The notes beneath the pieces were generated by a model. That model saw nothing but the letters and a program-made list of their open reading frames with translations. It was not told where the DNA came from and did not search any database. DNA of 64,000 bases from Prolixibacteraceae bacterium (GTDB lineage Bacteria > Bacteroidota > Bacteroidia > Bacteroidales > Prolixibacteraceae). The DNA lies in contig JAIBEY010000084.1 of NCBI GenBank assembly GCA_019459525.1, forward strand, positions 31,358 to 95,357. The letters run 5' to 3'. The first letter of the stretch is position 1. Each line of letters begins with the position of its first letter. The position numbers and the translations under genes are program-made. Of the stretch, positions 30,470-39,167 are shown piece by piece.

Positions 30470-30498
30470 GGGCTTCACTCAAAGTGAAACCCTCACTA
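30467..30498. repeat. Hairpin element between queC and queF
   Basis: AGTGAGGGCTTCACTCAAAGTGAAACCCTCACT; resembles the hairpin after rfbB at 14567. Confidence 0.7.
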
Positions 30499-30554
30499 CA
30501 AAATACAATACTTTGATTCTTAGTGTCTTTGTGGCAGAATTAAAAATTTAAACT

Positions 30555-31025
30555 ATGAGTGAATTAAAAAATCTCGGAAACGAAAGCAAATACCTGTTTG
30601 AATACAGCACCGAAATGTTGGAAAGCTTCGACAACAAACATCCGGAAAACGATACTATGGTAAAGTTCAATTGTCCCGAATTTACCAGCCTCTGCCCCAT
30701 TACCGGCCAACCCGATTTTGCGACCATTTATCTGAGTTACATTCCAGACCAGAAATTGGTAGAAAGTAAAAGTTTAAAGCTCTACCTGTTCAGTTTCCGA
30801 AACCATGGTGCTTTTCACGAAGACTGCATGAATATCATCATGAAAGACCTGATTGCGCTGATGGACCCCAAGTACATCGAAGTTTGGGGAAAATTTCTAC
30901 CGCGCGGAGGTCTAAGCATCGATCCCTACTGCAACTACGGAAAACCTGGCACTAAGTACGAGCAAATGGCAGAATACCGTATGATGAACCACGATTTGTA
31001 TCCGGAGAAAGTGGATAACCGATAA
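30555..31025 (+). CDS. queF: NADPH-dependent 7-cyano-7-deazaguanine reductase
   Basis: [54 protein letters not shown]. Confidence 0.96.
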   Translation: MSELKNLGNESKYLFEYSTEMLESFDNKHPENDTMVKFNCPEFTSLCPITGQPDFATIYLSYIPDQKLVESKSLKLYLFSFRNHGAFHEDCMNIIMKDLIALMDPKYIEVWGKFLPRGGLSIDPYCNYGKPGTKYEQMAEYRMMNHDLYPEKVDNR

Positions 31026-31041
31026 CTTATTTTTCGCAAAA

Positions 31042-31072
31042 AATGCGGCAAATAAATCGATTATTTGCCGCA
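31042..31072. terminator. Bidirectional hairpin between convergent queF and clpP
   Basis: ATGCGGCAAATAA-ATCGA-TTATTTGCCGCAT, 13-bp perfect stem. Confidence 0.75.
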
Positions 31073-31113
31073 TCAGGATCATTAAAGTTATTTCGTTATG
31101 AACGAGAACGTTC

Positions 31114-31710
31114 CTACATTTTGAAGATTCCATCCACGATTCCGTATTCGACTGATTCTTTAGCGTTCATCCAGTAATCGCGTTCAAAATCTTTTAAGAT
31201 TTGTTGGAGAGGCTGGTTACAGTTTTTTGCCAGAATCTCTGCCGATAATGTTTTCGTTTTCAGGATTTGTTTGGCATGAATCTCCAGATCGCTGGCACGG
31301 CCCTGTAGATAACCAATACTGGGTTGGTGGATCATCACTTCGCCCAACGGATAAATGAACCGCTGACCTTTTTCTCCGGCAGATAAAAGCAAAGAACCCA
31401 TGGATGCAGCAAGTCCCATACAAACGGTTGAAACCGGCGAAGAGATCAGGTTCATGGTATCCAAAATTGAAAATCCGGAGGTAACCATTCCTCCCGGACT
31501 ATTAATGAAAAAGGTAATTTTTTCTCCCGGCTTATCCGATTCGAGGTAAAGTAATTTGCTTACGATGTCCTGAGCCGAATCATCGTCAACCTGACCCCAA
31601 AGGAATATCTTGCGCTGCTCCAAAAATTTCAACTCTACTTTTTTCTGGATCGATGGTTTTTTCCCTGTTTCTTCAGGTTCTTCATCTTCGTTCATTTTTC
31701 TGGCTTTCAT
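31114..31710 (-). CDS. clpP: ClpP-family serine protease, likely a paralogue
   Basis: FFINSPGGMVTSGFSILDTM, GLAASMGSLLLSAG, MIHQPSIG, ERDYWMNAKESVEYGIVDGI; not adjacent to tig/clpX. Confidence 0.88.
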   Translation of the reverse strand: MKARKMNEDEEPEETGKKPSIQKKVELKFLEQRKIFLWGQVDDDSAQDIVSKLLYLESDKPGEKITFFINSPGGMVTSGFSILDTMNLISSPVSTVCMGLAASMGSLLLSAGEKGQRFIYPLGEVMIHQPSIGYLQGRASDLEIHAKQILKTKTLSAEILAKNCNQPLQQILKDFERDYWMNAKESVEYGIVDGIFKM

Positions 31711-31898
31711 GCTTATTATAAATTAGTTAAACATCTTTTAAACACAGATACAAAAGTAAATGCATCCGAATCATCAACTTTTCTTTGATGAGAAAGAAAC
31801 TTGAATCGGATTTTAAAAGTACGATTATTTTCTGATCAGAGCCGAAGGTAAGGAATTGTTTTTAGATGTTTGGCCTAATAAACAACCGGAAATAGCAC

Positions 31899-32312
31899 TT
31901 AATTTTTCTGAATCAACAGGGTAATCAACAGATCTTCAGCGTTAGAATCTGTTCCGAATTTGGGATAGGGTTTGGCATCAACAATCTTCATGGTAAACCC
32001 ATCAGGTACTTTTTGCTGGTCGCTTAATACCGTGTGCAATTCAAAAGTAGATTTGTTCTGGTTAACAGTCAACTCACCTTTCACGGTTACTTCTCCCGAC
32101 CAAATACAGACCACTCCTTCCGGGCAGCGCGAATCGCTGATTTCCTTAATCTGTAAGGTATATTGGCCGTCAGCCGAAGTGTAAAGCTTATTGACACGGA
32201 AAGTTGATTCTTTACCAACTGCAAATACCGGGTCGAGAACAGTTTCTTCGCAACCCATTCCGGCAAAAAGGAAAAAAACAAGGAGATATTTGATGGCTGA
32301 CAGTGTTTTCAT
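31899..32312 (-). CDS. Hypothetical lipoprotein
   Basis: Signal peptide with lipobox FAGMGCEE; 137 aa. Confidence 0.65.
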   Translation of the reverse strand: MKTLSAIKYLLVFFLFAGMGCEETVLDPVFAVGKESTFRVNKLYTSADGQYTLQIKEISDSRCPEGVVCIWSGEVTVKGELTVNQNKSTFELHTVLSDQQKVPDGFTMKIVDAKPYPKFGTDSNAEDLLITLLIQKN

Positions 32313-32517
32313 TTTGAATGTGTTTGGTATGGACTAAGACGACAAAAGTGACCTCTTAGTTGCGTAAAGGTATCGAAATTAATGTACATGGGCGCAAAAG
32401 ACAAAAGGACATAAATCCGAAATTATCTGAATTTGAATTTTATGCTCAAACAATTGGGTGCGTATGTACTTGTGAACTCTTTAAACTAACTTTGCACATT
32501 CAAATAAATACAGAACT

Positions 32518-33531
32518 GTGAAAATCGGAAATATTGATTTAGGGGAGATGCCGCTGTTTTTGTCGCCTATGGAAGATGTGACATACAAATCGTTTCGGTA
32601 CATGTGCAAAAAGTATGGAGCCGATGTGATGTACACCGAGTTTGTTTCGTCGGAAGCGCTGATCCGCGACATTCAGAAAACCAAACAAAAAATGACCTTG
32701 TTCGATTTCGACCGACCTGTGGCTATCCAGATTTACGGGCACGACATCCATTCGATGGTTGAAGCCGCCAAGTTGGCTGAAGAATCGCAGCCCGATTTTA
32801 TCGACATCAATTTTGGGTGCCCCATGAAAAAGATTGTCAAGAAAGGAGCCGGGGCATGTATGTTGCAAACCCCTGAGCTGATGCAGGAAATGACAGCCGC
32901 TATTGTAAAAGCTGTGAAATTGCCGGTAACAGCTAAAACCCGGTTGGGTTGGGACGAAAACAATAAGATTATTGTCGAGGTCGCCGAACGAATGCAGGAT
33001 GCCGGGGTTTCGGCATTGGCGATTCATGGCCGGACCCGTAGCCAGTTATATACTGGCGAAGCCGACTGGGCAATGATTGGTGAAGTAAAAAACTGCCAGA
33101 GAATTCATATTCCGATCATTGGGAATGGTGATATCAACGGGCCGGAAAAAGCCAAATCGTCTCTGGAGAAAAGTGGGGTAAACGGATTGATGATTGGACG
33201 TGGGGCGATTGGCCGTCCATGGATTTTCAATGAAATAAAACACTACTTTAAAACAGGGGAACTGTTGCCCCCTCCTTTGGTTTCGGAGGTGGTCGGGCAT
33301 GTTCGCGAACACCTGGCCTTATCTGTCGAATCAAGAGACAACGCTCTCAGCGGAATTCTGATGATGCGTCGCCATTTTGCCAGATATTTTCCGACATTGC
33401 CCAATTTTCGGGAGCATCGAATCCGGTTGCTCCAGGCCGGAACACTCGAAGCAGTTCAGGAATCGCTGAATTTAATAGAAGAACTTTATGGCGATGTTCG
33501 TGTTGATTATGAAAATGTAAGCTTAAAATAG
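32518..33531 (+). CDS. dusB: tRNA-dihydrouridine synthase
   Basis: LFLSPMEDVTYKSFR, DINFGCPMKKIVKKGAGA, AKTRLGWD, ALAIHGRTRSQLYTGEADW, IGNGDI; GTG start. Confidence 0.94.
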   Translation: MKIGNIDLGEMPLFLSPMEDVTYKSFRYMCKKYGADVMYTEFVSSEALIRDIQKTKQKMTLFDFDRPVAIQIYGHDIHSMVEAAKLAEESQPDFIDINFGCPMKKIVKKGAGACMLQTPELMQEMTAAIVKAVKLPVTAKTRLGWDENNKIIVEVAERMQDAGVSALAIHGRTRSQLYTGEADWAMIGEVKNCQRIHIPIIGNGDINGPEKAKSSLEKSGVNGLMIGRGAIGRPWIFNEIKHYFKTGELLPPPLVSEVVGHVREHLALSVESRDNALSGILMMRRHFARYFPTLPNFREHRIRLLQAGTLEAVQESLNLIEELYGDVRVDYENVSLK

Positions 33532-33540
33532 CAGGAGGCA

Positions 33541-33570
33541 GAGAGCATGGAGCATGGAGCAAAGAGCATG
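33541..33570. repeat. Degenerate short tandem repeat (GAGCATG units)
   Basis: GAGAGCATGGAGCATGGAGCAAAGAGCATG. Confidence 0.7.
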
Positions 33571-33574
33571 AAAA

Positions 33575-34024
33575 ATGAAAAAATTTAGGACCATACAAAT
33601 CGGGGCCAACCTGTACAGCCTGTTTGCTGATGAATTCAAATCGGCCAAATACCGGAAACATTATTCGGATACCTCATTTTGGGATAAACTGAAAAGGGTC
33701 GCGAAAGTTTCCGGAATGAAGGTGGTATATCCGGCACTTTTGCTGCATTACCTCATGAAATCGGACGATGTGCCTCTTAAAGCCAAACTGATTTTATCGG
33801 CAGCTTTAGGTTATTTTATCCTACCCATCGATTTTATTCCCGATTTTGCGCCCTTGCTTGGCTTTACTGACGATTTGGGCGTATTGCTGCTGATTATTCG
33901 GCAAATGGCTGTTTACATTACGCCAGAAATCAGGAAACAAGCCCGCGAGCATGTTCGCAAATGGTTCGGAGAAACCGACAGCACCGAATTGGATATGCTG
34001 GATAAAGAGTACACGAAATCTTAA
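33575..34024 (+). CDS. YkvA/DUF1232-family membrane protein
   Basis: DDVPLKAKLILSAALGYFILPIDFIPDFAPLLGFTDDLGVL. Confidence 0.92.
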   Translation: MKKFRTIQIGANLYSLFADEFKSAKYRKHYSDTSFWDKLKRVAKVSGMKVVYPALLLHYLMKSDDVPLKAKLILSAALGYFILPIDFIPDFAPLLGFTDDLGVLLLIIRQMAVYITPEIRKQAREHVRKWFGETDSTELDMLDKEYTKS

Positions 34025-34027
34025 TAC

Positions 34028-34783
34028 ATGGAACTTCTCTCCTCGTTACACATCAACACCCTCGAATGGACCATTATTATGGCTTGCGGTATGCTCATTG
34101 GTATGTCGAAAGTGGGGGTTCCCGGCGTTTCGATGATTGCGGTTCCGGCGCTGGCTTTTATCTTCGGGGCCAAACAATCAACCGGCGTATTGCTCCCCAT
34201 CCTGATGATGGCCGATATTTTTGGCGTGGCTTACTACCGCCGTCATGCCAACTGGGGGCACCTGGTCAAAGTCATTCCTTGGGCCGTTGTTGGATTGATT
34301 CTGGCCCTTTGGATTGGCAAAATGGTCAACGACGAGCAATTTAAAAATTTGATTGCTATCCTCGTTTTTTTAAGCATTGGGTTAATGTTGTGGCAAGACA
34401 AACGAAAATCCAAAAATCTATTTCCGGACAAGTGGTGGTTTGCAGCAGCCATGGGTATTTTGGGAGGTTTTGCTACCATGATTGGCAATGTAGCCGGCCC
34501 CGTCTTTGCCATTTACTTATTGGCCATGCACCTACCCAAAAACAGTTTTATTGGCACCAGCGCCTGGTTTTTCATGATCATCAATTTCACCAAATTTCCG
34601 TTACAGCTTTTCGTTTGGGATAATATCAACACCGAAACACTGATGATTGACCTGGTAACTCTTCCGGCTATCGCGCTGGGCGCGTTTATCGGATTCAAAG
34701 TTGTTAAAATCATTCCTGAACATACCTACCGCGGATTCGTTATAGTGATTACTGCAATTTCGGCATTCTTACTTTTAATCTAA
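34028..34783 (+). CDS. TauE/SafE-family sulfite exporter/permease
   Basis: Eight TM-like segments; GGFATMIGNVAGPVFAIYLLAMHLPKNSFIGTSAWFF. Confidence 0.88.
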   Translation: MELLSSLHINTLEWTIIMACGMLIGMSKVGVPGVSMIAVPALAFIFGAKQSTGVLLPILMMADIFGVAYYRRHANWGHLVKVIPWAVVGLILALWIGKMVNDEQFKNLIAILVFLSIGLMLWQDKRKSKNLFPDKWWFAAAMGILGGFATMIGNVAGPVFAIYLLAMHLPKNSFIGTSAWFFMIINFTKFPLQLFVWDNINTETLMIDLVTLPAIALGAFIGFKVVKIIPEHTYRGFVIVITAISAFLLLI

Positions 34784-34785
34784 TT

Positions 34786-35499
34786 ATGGAACAACTTAAA
34801 ACATTTTTCTCCGGAAAATCCATCACTAAAGTGTTGGATATCGGCACCGGAAACGGAGATTTTATCAAATTAATCAGCCCCGATTTTCCTGGAAACGTGC
34901 ACATTACAGGTATTGATCCGAGCAACGAAGCCCTGGAAGAAGCACGCAAGGGAAATGCTTCAGCCAATGTTGAATTTATCCGGATGGAAGGCGAAAAGCT
35001 GGATTTTCCGGATCAAAGTTTTGATGTGGTTTGTTTGTCGAACGCGATGCACCATTTGGCAAATACACAAACAACCTTCGCGGAAATGAAACGGGTAGTC
35101 AAAAAAGATGGCTGGCTGGTAATCGCCGAAATTGTTTCGGACGGATTGAACGAAGCGCAGGAAAACCAGAAGATGCTACACCACTTCAAAAGTTATGTCG
35201 ATCGCAAATCGGGCATTACCCACCGCGAGACCTGGACCGAGGCCGAAGTTCTGGAGATAATCCGATCAAACGGTATTCATGCGATCCTCACTTTCCCGTT
35301 TAACCGAATGGATTCGCCGGTAACCGATCCTGAAAAATTGGGAACATGGATTCAGAACTTCTCCGGAAATTTGAACCAATTGGAAAATCAACCGGAATAC
35401 GCTGAAAAGGCTGTTCTTTTTGAACAATTCAAAAACCGACTCAACATACATGGGTTTCAGCTTGCTCGTCAGGTTGTAGTAATTGGGCAAGTGGAATAA
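34786..35499 (+). CDS. Class I SAM-dependent methyltransferase
   Basis: VLDIGTGNGDFIKL, GIDPSNEALEEARK, DVVCLSNAMHHLAN. Confidence 0.88.
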   Translation: MEQLKTFFSGKSITKVLDIGTGNGDFIKLISPDFPGNVHITGIDPSNEALEEARKGNASANVEFIRMEGEKLDFPDQSFDVVCLSNAMHHLANTQTTFAEMKRVVKKDGWLVIAEIVSDGLNEAQENQKMLHHFKSYVDRKSGITHRETWTEAEVLEIIRSNGIHAILTFPFNRMDSPVTDPEKLGTWIQNFSGNLNQLENQPEYAEKAVLFEQFKNRLNIHGFQLARQVVVIGQVE

Positions 35500-35549
35500 C
35501 CATTATTTTCTGGCTCCGAACCGAATAGACTTTTTCAGTTTTAAGAAAA

Positions 35550-35590
35550 GCAAGAAGGGGTTTCGTTTTGAACGAAACCCCTTCTTTATG
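35550..35590. terminator. Bidirectional terminator between convergent genes
   Basis: AAGAAGGGGTTTCGTTTTGAACGAAACCCCTTCTTT. Confidence 0.85.
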
Positions 35591-35612
35591 ACTGAATTGC
35601 AATTACCTGCAA

Positions 35613-37874
35613 TCAGCTTTTTAGCGATTGAGTAAAATCATTTTGAATCTTCATCATATTCGAAGTGTAAATCAGGATATTTCTGGTCTCGCCCAATATG
35701 GTCATTACCAGCATACTGTTTTTTGTCCCGATTTCATTCTTCTTGATGGACTTGATCAGGTTTTTACGTGCCTCTTTATTCAGTTCAATAATCACCGACT
35801 GCTCTTTGTAAATTTCCTCCAGTTGTTCGTTGTTGTTATTGTCGAGTGTCCGAATAACCAGGTTGATGTATTTATCCACTTCGGCAACCAAACCATTTAA
35901 TTCTTTGGCCTGTATATCGGTCAATGGTTTGTGGTTGTTATCCACATGCTTATAAACCGGATCGATCAGGAAAGAAATACAATGGGCAATTTCTTTCATA
36001 TAGTCGAGAACCAGAATGTAATAATGAGTGGCCTCAACGGTGTCGGGCGAAGGTAATGCTGATATGGTTTGATAGGTATTACTTCTCTTCTTATCAAGTT
36101 TCTTCTCCAGATCGATTGATCGCTGAAGTTGTTTCCGCAAACCCTTATGATCTTCTTTGAGCAGAAGCTGGATCGTATTGCTGTACAAACTGTTGACTTC
36201 GTTTAACGTCTTTACAATTCCATTGTTGCATTTTTCGAACATTGTTTCGGCCGAAATTAAATCTTCAACCTCTTTCTCCGATTCATTTTTTTCGCTTTCA
36301 CGTTTCTTATGGGTAAGATGGGTACGGTAAAAGGCAAATACAGCTAAGCCTGCAAGTATGATTACCCCAATAGCATTGGTATATCCAAGGAATGTTGATA
36401 GCAGAAAAGCAACCGTGAAAGCCGCAAGTCCGGTAACAAACCATCCGCCAATTACGGTAAAAACACCTGTAATCCGGTAAACAGCGCTATCCCTTCCCCA
36501 GGCTCCATCAACAAGCGAGGTACTCATAGCAACCACAAACGTAACATAGGTGGTTGAAAGTGGCAGTTTAAATGATGTACCAATAGCAATCAGGATAGAG
36601 GCAACCATCATGTTTACCGCCGCCCGTACCAAATCGAACATGGGTGGGTCTGATTCCTTTTTAAGGCTATTCTCCAATTCGGTTCTGTCGAAACGACTAC
36701 TGATTTTTTCCACAATTGAAGCCGGAATGACATTACTGAAGAAAGTAGAAGTATTTACAACACGCCGAACCAGGTACCGTGAAAAAGCCGATGATCCGAA
36801 ACGCTCCGAACCTTCATCCTGACGGCTGAGTTTTAATTCGGTATCGGCAACGGTCTGTGCCTTCTTCGAAAACCATAAAGTAAGGACCATGATAACACCT
36901 GCTCCAAACAAAAAGTACATGGGCGTTTTAATTTCAGCAAGCAAATTACCCATTAATAAGTCGGATCCATGGTTGGCCACATATGTTTTATAGGCTTCAA
37001 ACCCGGCAAGTGGAACACCTATAAAATTAACCAGGTCGTTTCCGGCAAATGCCATGGCCAAGGCAAATGTTCCGGCCAATACTACAATCTTAAGAGGATT
37101 TACCTTGAAAATCCAACTGAAAACCTGTAAAAGAACTGTCCATAAAACAAAACTTCCAATAATGATTGCAATTGTATTTTTCTGTATCACCTGGTAGTTT
37201 TCATCGGTCATAAAAGAAGCATCCTTCAATCCTTTTATCAGGATAAAATAGGTAATGGCCGAAATGGCCAGGCCGCCCCACAACGATCCGTAGTATTTGA
37301 TTGTTTTTTCAGTATTAAAACTAAAAAGTAAACGACTGATCCATTGAATAACTACCCCAAAAACAAATGAGAACGCCACAGATAATAATATTCCTGAAAT
37401 GATTGCAAGTGCTTTGGACGAATTGATAAAATCACCGATTTCAGCAATTTTCTCCACACCATCAATAACGATTGTTGCGCCATCACCAACCTTAAAAAGT
37501 GCCATTCCCACCGCGGCGCCAAGCAACCCGAAGACGAGCGAGACCGTGGTTGAAGTGGGCAATCCGAAGGTGTTGAAGAAATCGAGCAGGAGCACATCGG
37601 TAAACATGACGGCCAGGAAAATAATGATCACTTCGGTAAACAGGAAATACTGCGGATGAAAAAGTCCTTTACGGGCGACCTCCATCATACCGTTGGAAAG
37701 CAGTGCACCGGCAAGAATCCCTAAACTGGCAATAATCATGATTACCCTACGTTTAGCCACTTTGGAACCAATGGCCGAGTTCAGAAAGTTAATGGCATCA
37801 TTAGCAACACCAACCATCAGATCGGAAATAGCTAAAAGAAACAGGACAGCAATAAAAAGTACATAAATACTCAT
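35613..37874 (-). CDS. Inorganic phosphate transporter (Pit) with C-terminal PhoU-like domain
   Basis: GVANDAINFLNSAIGS, FGLPTSTTVSLVFGL, AFAGNDLVNFIGVPLAG, LPLSTTYVTFVVAMSTSLVDGAWGRDSAVYR; C-terminal helical PhoU/DUF47-like region. Confidence 0.93.
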   Translation of the reverse strand: MSIYVLFIAVLFLLAISDLMVGVANDAINFLNSAIGSKVAKRRVIMIIASLGILAGALLSNGMMEVARKGLFHPQYFLFTEVIIIFLAVMFTDVLLLDFFNTFGLPTSTTVSLVFGLLGAAVGMALFKVGDGATIVIDGVEKIAEIGDFINSSKALAIISGILLSVAFSFVFGVVIQWISRLLFSFNTEKTIKYYGSLWGGLAISAITYFILIKGLKDASFMTDENYQVIQKNTIAIIIGSFVLWTVLLQVFSWIFKVNPLKIVVLAGTFALAMAFAGNDLVNFIGVPLAGFEAYKTYVANHGSDLLMGNLLAEIKTPMYFLFGAGVIMVLTLWFSKKAQTVADTELKLSRQDEGSERFGSSAFSRYLVRRVVNTSTFFSNVIPASIVEKISSRFDRTELENSLKKESDPPMFDLVRAAVNMMVASILIAIGTSFKLPLSTTYVTFVVAMSTSLVDGAWGRDSAVYRITGVFTVIGGWFVTGLAAFTVAFLLSTFLGYTNAIGVIILAGLAVFAFYRTHLTHKKRESEKNESEKEVEDLISAETMFEKCNNGIVKTLNEVNSLYSNTIQLLLKEDHKGLRKQLQRSIDLEKKLDKKRSNTYQTISALPSPDTVEATHYYILVLDYMKEIAHCISFLIDPVYKHVDNNHKPLTDIQAKELNGLVAEVDKYINLVIRTLDNNNNEQLEEIYKEQSVIIELNKEARKNLIKSIKKNEIGTKNSMLVMTILGETRNILIYTSNMMKIQNDFTQSLKS

Positions 37875-38086
37875 AGTGTAGATATTAAGATCATTTTCCG
37901 TATTAATTTACGGGGTAGAATAACCACCCTCTTTACATTCTAAATACAAACTGGCCTTATAAATCTGACAATCAATAAACTGATTTTCCACCTGGCCGTA
38001 AAATTCGCCGCAAAATTATAGAAATATATACGCAAAGCTCAAATTATAGTTAATCAAAATAGGGTACTTTCGGGTAGAATGTCACA

Positions 38087-38136
38087 ATTAACTGTTTTGT
38101 AACATCCATTAATCGTTTTGTAATATCTATTGTTAA
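38087..38136 (+). promoter_or_regulatory. 11-bp-phased hexamer array 1 (Pho-box-like)
   Basis: ATTAAC 38087, TGTAAC 38098, ATTAAT 38108, TGTAAT 38119, TTGTTA 38130. Confidence 0.4.
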
Positions 38137-38300
38137 ATTAGTGTAGATTTCGATTCCATCCGTTATTCGGACCGTATCAAAGGGATATTTTCCACGTCCC
38201 CGATTTAATCATTCCTTAACTTAGCCAAACCCACAATTAAAACTCTATTTATTTGATTAATTGACGATTTAGTGATCAGAATTCATTACAGACCTGTTAA

Positions 38301-38339
38301 AGTAATTATTCTGTAATCAATATTTAATTTGATTGTAAT
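38301..38339 (+). promoter_or_regulatory. 11-bp-phased hexamer array 2 (Pho-box-like)
   Basis: AGTAAT 38301, TGTAAT 38312, TTTAAT 38323, TGTAAT 38334: exact 11-bp period. Confidence 0.45.
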
Positions 38340-38459
38340 TGTAAAACCGCAGCTTTGCAAAAGTAATTAAAGGATTTTAACAGATTCTCCGATTCAAATT
38401 TTAATTAACTTGGCATCAGTTAATAGCTACGGATGCAAAAACATAACAAGAAACAGATA

Positions 38460-39140
38460 ATGAGCGATACCTATAAAATACTGGTTGTTGACGATGAGAA
38501 AGATCTGTGTGAGATCCTTCAGTTCAATCTTGCAAGCGAAGGTTTTGATATCGAAGTTGCTTATTCCGGAGAAGAAGCACTGACGAAATCCATAGAACGC
38601 TTTGACCTTTTGTTGCTCGACGTTATGATGGGTGGAATGTCGGGATTTAAATTGGCCGACAAAATCAGGAAAGAACTTGGCCTATCTGTCCCGATCATTT
38701 TTTTAACTGCCCGCGAAACCGAAAACGATATGCTTACCGGCTTTAATGTGGGTGCCGATGATTACCTTTCGAAACCCTTCTCGATTAAAGAACTGGTTGC
38801 CCGGATTAAAGCAGTACTCCGTCGTGGAAAATCGGTTGAACTCAAGCCTAAGCTAATTACCGTTGACGCAATGGAGCTTGATTTAAACAGAAAATCAGTT
38901 GTTATTAACCATGATCCTGTTTTACTAACCCGTAAAGAGTTTGAAATATTGGTGATGCTCATTACAAACAAAGGCAAATACCTGAGCCGTCAGGAAATTC
39001 TCGACCGCATCTGGAGCGACGATGTGATTGTGACCGAGCGAAATGTTGACGTAAACATTGCCCGGTTAAGAAAGAAGATTGGCGATTACGGAAACTACAT
39101 CAAAGGCCGATCTGGTTACGGATACAGCTTTGAAAATTAA
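38460..39140 (+). CDS. OmpR-family response regulator, PhoB-like
   Basis: ILVVDDEKDLCEILQFNL, LLLLDVMMGGMSGF, PIIFLTARETENDML, C-terminal winged helix VTERNVDVNIARLRKKIGDYGNYIKGRSGYGY. Confidence 0.93.
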   Translation: MSDTYKILVVDDEKDLCEILQFNLASEGFDIEVAYSGEEALTKSIERFDLLLLDVMMGGMSGFKLADKIRKELGLSVPIIFLTARETENDMLTGFNVGADDYLSKPFSIKELVARIKAVLRRGKSVELKPKLITVDAMELDLNRKSVVINHDPVLLTRKEFEILVMLITNKGKYLSRQEILDRIWSDDVIVTERNVDVNIARLRKKIGDYGNYIKGRSGYGYSFEN

Positions 39141-39167
39141 GATAGTTAACCTTTAAAAATTCGAATT

